From NCBI GenBank assembly GCA_021732895.1, contig JAKFWE010000013.1:1-5089 (forward strand): a stretch of DNA of 5,089 bases. Direction: 5' to 3'. Each line of letters begins with the position of its first letter. Position 1 is the first letter of the stretch. This DNA comes from Allobosea sp. (GTDB taxonomy: Bacteria; Pseudomonadota; Alphaproteobacteria; Rhizobiales; Beijerinckiaceae). The notes under the pieces are model-generated. The model worked only from the letters and a program-made list of their open reading frames with translations, was not told where the DNA came from and ran no database searches. Below are positions 1 through 5,089 of this stretch, one piece after another. The position numbers and the translations under genes were made by a program.

Positions 1-20
1 CCGCCGCCCGTGACGCCGCC

Positions 21-461
21 ATGACCTCCGCCAGTTCGCCCGCTATGACCGTCTCCGAGCTGGAGGCCTTCCTCGACGAGGTTTTTCCGCAGTTGCATCA
101 CGGCGGGCGGACCTACTTCGTCGAGGAGGTCGGGCCGATGCGGGCACGGCTGCGCTGCGACTATCATGAGCGGCACCTGCGCCCCGGCGGCACGATCTCC
201 GGCCCGACGATGATGGCGCTGGCGGATCTGGCGCTCTATGTCGCGATCCTGGCCCAGATCGGCCCGGTCGCGCTCGCGGTGACGACGAGCCTGACCTACA
301 ACTTCCTGCGCAAGCCGCAGCCGACCGCGCTGATCGCCGAGGCGAGACTTCTCAAGCTCGGCAAGCGGCTGGCGGTCGGCGAGATCGCGCTGTTCTCGCA
401 GGGCGACGGCGACATGGTCTGTCACGCGACCGGGACCTATGCGCTCCCGGCCGAACGCTGA
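21..461 (+). CDS. PaaI-family hotdog-fold thioesterase
   Basis: This 146-residue protein is probably an acyl-CoA thioesterase of the PaaI/4HBT hotdog superfamily, a cytosolic enzyme that hydrolyses acyl-CoA thioesters; its actual substrate is unknown. The core block RPGGTISGP (residues 54-62) followed by TMMALADLALY corresponds to the hotdog helix region, with Asp69 in the position of the PaaI catalytic acid. Then come GPVALAVTTSLTYNFLRKP (residues 81-99), typical of the second conserved strand, and a C-terminal strand ending CHATGTYALP. Length is normal for a single hotdog domain, and there is no signal peptide. The start is uncertain: ATG at 21 and ATG at 45 (residue 9) are both in frame, neither has a clear Shine-Dalgarno, and the family N-terminus (SELEAFLDEVFPQ) begins just after the second. 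The ATG at 21 lies in an ATGA, so a gene upstream could end at 24. The next gene starts 17 bases downstream. Confidence 0.88.
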   Translation: MTSASSPAMTVSELEAFLDEVFPQLHHGGRTYFVEEVGPMRARLRCDYHERHLRPGGTISGPTMMALADLALYVAILAQIGPVALAVTTSLTYNFLRKPQPTALIAEARLLKLGKRLAVGEIALFSQGDGDMVCHATGTYALPAER

Positions 462-478
462 GTTGCGAGGAGCCGGCG

Positions 479-745
479 ATGGCGAAGAAATCTCCCGAGC
501 AGCTCGCGCAGGAATTCGAGGGCCGCAAGGCGAAGGGTCTGGCGAAAGGCGCCGCCGCCTACTGGCCCAATGTCATGGCCAACGCGGTGCTCCGGATCGC
601 CGCCGCCGGCGGCGAGGTCTCGCTCGCCAGCCTCTCCGAGGCGCTGGCCCGCGACGCCGAGACTGCGGAGATAGAACGCGCGGCCGGCGCGACCGAGGCG
701 CTGGCGCGGCTGCGTCAGGCCGTGGCGAGGCGCCCTGGCGGCTAG
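479..745 (+). CDS. Small uncharacterised protein, 88 residues
   Basis: I do not recognise this protein as a named family. It is real by context: GAGGAG at 467-472 lies six bases before the ATG, it starts 17 bases after the thioesterase stop, and it has the same direction as its neighbours. The sequence opens with a Lys/Glu-rich stretch (MAKKSPEQLAQEFEGRKAKG), continues through an Ala-rich segment containing AYWPNVMANAVLRIAAAGGE (about residues 27-46), and ends in Ala/Glu/Arg-rich predicted helices. No signal peptide, transmembrane segment, cysteine pair or catalytic motif is visible. It looks like a small, soluble, mostly helical protein. The stop is TAG. A role linked to the thioesterase is possible from position only. 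Confidence 0.72.
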   Translation: MAKKSPEQLAQEFEGRKAKGLAKGAAAYWPNVMANAVLRIAAAGGEVSLASLSEALARDAETAEIERAAGATEALARLRQAVARRPGG

Positions 746-840
746 GGTCCCGATGCGGTCCGCACTGCGCTGGCCGCGTTGCAGCCTTGCCCGCGGGACC
801 ATGGCGCTCGGCGGCCCCGGCGGCCATCCTGCGCCACGCA

Positions 841-848
841 GGAAGGAG
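841..848 (+). promoter_or_regulatory. Ribosome binding site deciding the NIPSNAP gene start
   Basis: GGAAGGAG lies six bases before the ATG at 855. It settles the start in favour of 855; longer in-frame openings from 753 or 801 lack such a site and would add a Pro/Arg/Gly-rich stretch not seen in the family. Confidence 0.8.
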
Positions 849-854
849 CGCCCG

Positions 855-1169
855 ATGATCTACGAGGAACGCGACTATCGCATCAGGACCGGCAAGCTCG
901 CCCAGTTCGTTCAGCTCTATGGCGAGCACGGCCTGCCGCTGCAAAAGCAGCATCTTGGCTCCTTCATCGCCTATTTCACCACCGAGATCGGCGAGCTGAA
1001 CCATGTCGTCGCGCTCTGGGGCTATGCCGATCTCGAGGATCGCGCGCGCCGGCGCAAGGCGATGCTGGCCGATCCGCGCTGGCAGGACTACCTCGCGCGC
1101 ATCGACGGGCTGATCGAGACCCAGGCGACGCGAATCCTGAACCCGGTCGCCTTTTCGCCGCTGCGATGA
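855..1169 (+). CDS. NIPSNAP-family protein
   Basis: This 104-residue protein is a bacterial NIPSNAP-family member, a small ferredoxin-like (dimeric alpha/beta barrel type) domain whose biochemical role in bacteria is mostly unassigned. The whole length fits the family: it begins MIYEERDYRIRTGKLAQF, continues LYGEHGLPLQKQHLG, then the strand SFIAYFTTEIGELNHVVALWGY (residues 36-57), the helix with DRARRRKAMLADPRWQDYL (about residues 62-80), and the C-terminal strand ATRILNPVAFSPLR. The start at 855 follows a strong ribosome binding site and gives the usual family length. Its TGA overlaps the ATG of the following hydrolase gene, so the two are almost certainly co-translated and likely act on the same compound or pathway. 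No signal peptide is seen. Confidence 0.93.
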   Translation: MIYEERDYRIRTGKLAQFVQLYGEHGLPLQKQHLGSFIAYFTTEIGELNHVVALWGYADLEDRARRRKAMLADPRWQDYLARIDGLIETQATRILNPVAFSPLR

Positions 1170-2008
1170 ACTCCGCTACGATGAGTTCCGCCGCGCAGAA
1201 CGCCGCCAGCGGCGCCTTTCAGGCCCTGACGCCGGACGGGGCGGTGCTCCGGGCGCGCGCCATCGGCAACGGACCTGCGCTGGTTCTGGTCAGCGGTCTC
1301 GGCGGAACGGCCGACTTCTGGGCTTCCAGCGCCGAGACGCTGGCGCGTTCGTTCCGCGTCGTCTGCTTCGATCAGCGCGGCATCGGCGCCAGCACGCGCG
1401 GGCAGGCCCCCTGCACCATCGACCAGCTCGCGCTCGACTGTCTCTGCGTGATGGACGCCGCCGATGTGACGCGCGCGGTCGTGCTCGGCCACTCCACCGG
1501 CGGCTGCGTCGGCCAGTCGCTGGCCCGCCTGGCCCCCGGCCGGCTCGACGGCCTGATCCTGAGCGCCGCCTGGCTCGGCCCGAGCCGCTACATGGCTGGC
1601 CTGTTCGGCGCGCGACGCGCCATCCTCGCCGGGAACCCGCAGGCCTATGCCGCGATGATGACGCTGATGGCCTATCCGCCGGCCTGGCTGGAGGCGAACT
1701 GGAGCGTGTTTGAGGCGGCCGTCGCCAATGCTCCGATCACGCCGGAGGCGCGCCGCGTGGTCAGCGAGCGCATCGACGCCCTGCTCGCCTTCGACGGTTC
1801 GGCCTCGATCGCGCGCCTGCCGACGCCGGCGATGGTGCTCGGCGCGCGCGACGACATGGTGGCGCCCTTGTTCCTCCAGGAAGCGCTCGCAGCCGCGATG
1901 CCGGGCGTGCGCATGACGACGCTCGACAGCGGCGGGCACTTCTTCCCGGTTTCAAAGCCCGACGCCTTCACCGCGACCGTCGCCGAATGGATCGGCGCCT
2001 TGGGGTGA
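1166..2008 (+). CDS. Alpha/beta-fold hydrolase, RutD-like
   Basis: This 280-residue protein is a cytosolic alpha/beta hydrolase with a complete catalytic set: nucleophile elbow GHSTGG with Ser110, acid Asp230 (or Asp229) in GARDDMVAP, and His258 in SGGHFF. The oxyanion-side loop SGLGGTADFW (residues 43-52) and FDQRGIGAS (68-76) resemble RutD, the aminoacrylate hydrolase of pyrimidine breakdown, and the cap region with a YPPAWLEANW segment also recalls RutD. No other rut genes are present, so the substrate is not assigned and a general ester, lactone or enol-lactone hydrolase is equally possible. The chosen ATG at 1166 overlaps the NIPSNAP stop (ATGA); the in-frame ATG at 1181 is an alternative, and neither has a clear Shine-Dalgarno, which fits translational coupling. 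The reading frame is open further upstream to 779, but that part is a shadow of the NIPSNAP gene. Confidence 0.93.
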   Translation: MNSATMSSAAQNAASGAFQALTPDGAVLRARAIGNGPALVLVSGLGGTADFWASSAETLARSFRVVCFDQRGIGASTRGQAPCTIDQLALDCLCVMDAADVTRAVVLGHSTGGCVGQSLARLAPGRLDGLILSAAWLGPSRYMAGLFGARRAILAGNPQAYAAMMTLMAYPPAWLEANWSVFEAAVANAPITPEARRVVSERIDALLAFDGSASIARLPTPAMVLGARDDMVAPLFLQEALAAAMPGVRMTTLDSGGHFFPVSKPDAFTATVAEWIGALG

Positions 2009-2074
2009 GCCCGGCGCCGGACATCGCGCCCTGCGGGAACGCACCCGCCTCAGCCGCGTTGAGCTCCCAAGGCG
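1996..2074. repeat. Nine-base inverted repeat flanking the stress-promoter region
   Basis: CGCCTTGGG at 1996-2004, at the very end of the hydrolase gene, is the exact reverse complement of CCCAAGGCG at 2066-2074, with 61 bases between. A second, shorter pairing is CGGCGCC (1993-1999) with GGCGCCG (2013-2019) around the hydrolase stop. Neither is followed by a T-run, so these are not standard terminators. In GC-rich DNA such matches can arise by chance. Confidence 0.3.
2036..2060 (+). promoter_or_regulatory. Putative EcfG (general stress sigma factor) promoter
   Basis: GGAAC at 2036-2040 and CGTT at 2057-2060 are separated by 16 bases, an exact match to the GGAAC-N16/17-CGTT consensus used by the alphaproteobacterial ECF sigma factor EcfG under PhyR-NepR control. 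It lies in the only non-coding gap before the small gene at 2102, in the correct orientation. Transcription would begin at about 2066-2069, leaving a leader of roughly 35 bases with AGGAGG near its end. The match is seen directly; its activity is inferred. Confidence 0.7.
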
Positions 2075-2090
2075 GGGTGACCGCTGCGCG

Positions 2091-2096
2091 AGGAGG
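2091..2096 (+). promoter_or_regulatory. Strong ribosome binding site of the small stress gene
   Basis: A full AGGAGG lies five bases before the ATG at 2102. It is the best Shine-Dalgarno in the window and supports this short gene as real and potentially highly translated. Confidence 0.75.
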
Positions 2097-2101
2097 GCGA
2101 A

Positions 2102-2299
2102 ATGAGCGCCACGGAGAAATCAGGTAAGACGACGCCGGCTGTGGAAAGCCTGCGCGACGAACAGCGCGCGCAGCGCCGCGACGAGCAGGCGAAGCGCAAG
2201 GATGGCGATCTTCACGAGGCGCTTGAAGGGACGTTTCCGGCCAGCGACCCGGTCGCGGCGCAGAGCGCGACGAAGCCGGGCGGCGCCAAGCGCCGCTGA
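2102..2299 (+). CDS. Small charged protein with TFPASDP motif, probable general-stress protein
   Basis: This 65-residue protein is very hydrophilic, rich in Lys, Arg, Glu, Asp and Ala, with no hydrophobic segment or cysteine. Residues about 15-36 (ESLRDEQRAQRRDEQAKRKD) suggest a charged helix. It is followed by DLHEALEGTFPASDPVAA (residues 36-53), a short motif found in many small, functionally unknown alphaproteobacterial proteins (typically L-x-E-A-L-E-x-T/S-F-P-A-S-D-P). The C-terminus is basic (GGAKRR). The gene has a strong AGGAGG site and is preceded by an EcfG-type promoter, which suggests induction in the general stress response. It converges with the HutD gene, with 9 bases between stop codons. 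The molecular function is unknown; it may be an intrinsically disordered accessory protein. Confidence 0.85.
   Translation: MSATEKSGKTTPAVESLRDEQRAQRRDEQAKRKDGDLHEALEGTFPASDPVAAQSATKPGGAKRR
2280..2296. terminator. GC hairpin between convergent genes, possible weak terminator
   Basis: Seven perfect base pairs (2280-2286 with 2290-2296) enclose a CAA triloop, just before the stop of the small stress gene and close to the stop of the HutD gene on the other strand. No T-run follows on either strand, so it is not a classical intrinsic terminator. It could slow polymerase or protect 3' ends, or it could be a by-product of the coding sequence. Confidence 0.3.
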
Positions 2300-2308
2300 G
2301 CCGCCAAA

Positions 2309-2902
2309 TCAGCGCGGCATGAACGACCCGACGACGAGACGGGCGTCGCCGCGCAGGAACGCCAGCACACCATCTCCCGGCGCCGCGATGCCGAGGGCGT
2401 GCCCGGCCTCGACGACGCAGGCGGACCCGTCGCAGTCCAGATCGGCCCGCCCGTCGAGGGCGTAGACGACGTGCTCGCCGCCCGGCAGGGACAGGCTTTC
2501 ACCCGCGGAGATGACGCGCAGGTCGATCGCGCCGAGAGCCCTGTCGGCGATCAGGTTGACGACCTCGACCGGCCCGTTATCGAGCCGGCTCATGACCGGC
2601 GTGCCGCCGTCGTAACGCACGGGCTCGAAGGCGCGCCGCAGCGAAATCTCGCCATCCGGCGTCTCCAGCACGAGGCCGTCCCCGGCGATCACGACCTGCA
2701 TCCGCTCGAAGCCGGTCAGGTCGGAGAACGGGGCCGCCGTCACGATCGACGTGCGCCCGAAGCGCCAGATCATGCCATCCCAGCCGCCCACCTCCACGCC
2801 CTCGCGCCATGCACCGGCGATGTCGAGCGTGACGCCGCCGCCATTCTTCCATGGCGTGCGCCGGTAGCGTTCCGGAGCGAGCGGCGTCAGCCTGGCGGCC
2901 AT
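2309..2902 (-). CDS. HutD/Ves-family protein
   Basis: This 197-residue protein belongs to the HutD/Ves family, a cupin-type fold. HutD in pseudomonads is linked to control of histidine utilisation, while E. coli Ves is a cold- and stress-associated protein; the biochemical activity is not settled. Family marks visible are RTPWKNGGGVTLDIA (residues 15-29), the WRFGRTSIVTAAPFSDLTGFERM region (about 46-68) followed by a VIAGDGLVLE strand, FEPVRYDGG and the GPVEVVNLIADR block (about 110-121), then a second beta-rich half. Length is normal for the family. The ATG at 2900-2902 lies one base after the secA stop and has no Shine-Dalgarno within the end of secA, so its translation probably depends on ribosomes finishing secA. 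No hut genes are present, so a histidine role is not supported by local context. Confidence 0.88.
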   Translation of the reverse strand: MAARLTPLAPERYRRTPWKNGGGVTLDIAGAWREGVEVGGWDGMIWRFGRTSIVTAAPFSDLTGFERMQVVIAGDGLVLETPDGEISLRRAFEPVRYDGGTPVMSRLDNGPVEVVNLIADRALGAIDLRVISAGESLSLPGGEHVVYALDGRADLDCDGSACVVEAGHALGIAAPGDGVLAFLRGDARLVVGSFMPR

Positions 2903-2903
2903 G

Positions 2904-5089
<2,186 letters not shown>

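Noticed and set aside
1..24. Tail of an upstream gene ending at 13 or 24
   Set aside because: Stops are present in two frames, but the few available codons cannot show whether either belongs to a real gene.
733..747. CCCT/AGGG hairpin at the end of the 88-residue gene
   Set aside because: Only four base pairs and no T-run follow; too weak to call a terminator.
779..807. Possible sigma-70 promoter with TTGCAG at 779 and a -10 seventeen bases later
   Set aside because: The -10 position reads TGGCGC, which is far from consensus, so the match is no better than chance.
439..858. Overlapping plus- and minus-strand frames over the 88-residue gene
   Set aside because: Their translations are Arg/Gly/Ala-rich and they have no Shine-Dalgarno. 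The 479-745 frame has the best start signal and the most protein-like composition.
1088..1939. Long open frame of 283 codons on the minus strand
   Set aside because: It lies wholly antisense to the hydrolase and part of the NIPSNAP gene, is rich in Arg, Gly, Ala and His, and has no recognisable domain. It is a typical shadow frame in GC-rich coding DNA.

Overview
The window looks like chromosomal DNA from a GC-rich alphaproteobacterium, most likely of the order Hyphomicrobiales (Rhizobiales). The grounds are the SecA sequence style, the base composition, a NIPSNAP protein and a hotdog thioesterase of the kind common in that order, and a promoter-like site matching the EcfG general-stress consensus of Alphaproteobacteria. 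A genus cannot be fixed by eye. No mobile element, CRISPR array, rRNA or tRNA gene was seen.

Left half, plus strand (about 21-2299): a PaaI-type hotdog thioesterase, a small unrecognised 88-residue protein with a strong ribosome binding site, a NIPSNAP-family protein, and a RutD-like alpha/beta hydrolase whose start codon overlaps the NIPSNAP stop (ATGA). The four genes run in one direction with short gaps and could form one or two operons for small-molecule or acyl-compound catabolism; the substrate is unknown. A 93-base gap follows, holding a GGAAC-N16-CGTT element, and then a 65-residue, highly charged protein with a TFPASDP motif, which is probably a general-stress gene with its own promoter.

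Right half, minus strand (2309-5089): the protein-export ATPase gene secA, truncated at its 5' end by the window edge, followed one base after its stop codon by a HutD/Ves-family gene. The HutD gene converges on the small stress gene with only 9 bases between stop codons; a short GC-rich hairpin lies at the end of the stress gene.

Most of the window is ordinary housekeeping and metabolic sequence, and no new multi-gene system is evident. The points worth following are the stress promoter with its small protein, the tight secA-hutD arrangement, and the uncharacterised plus-strand cluster.
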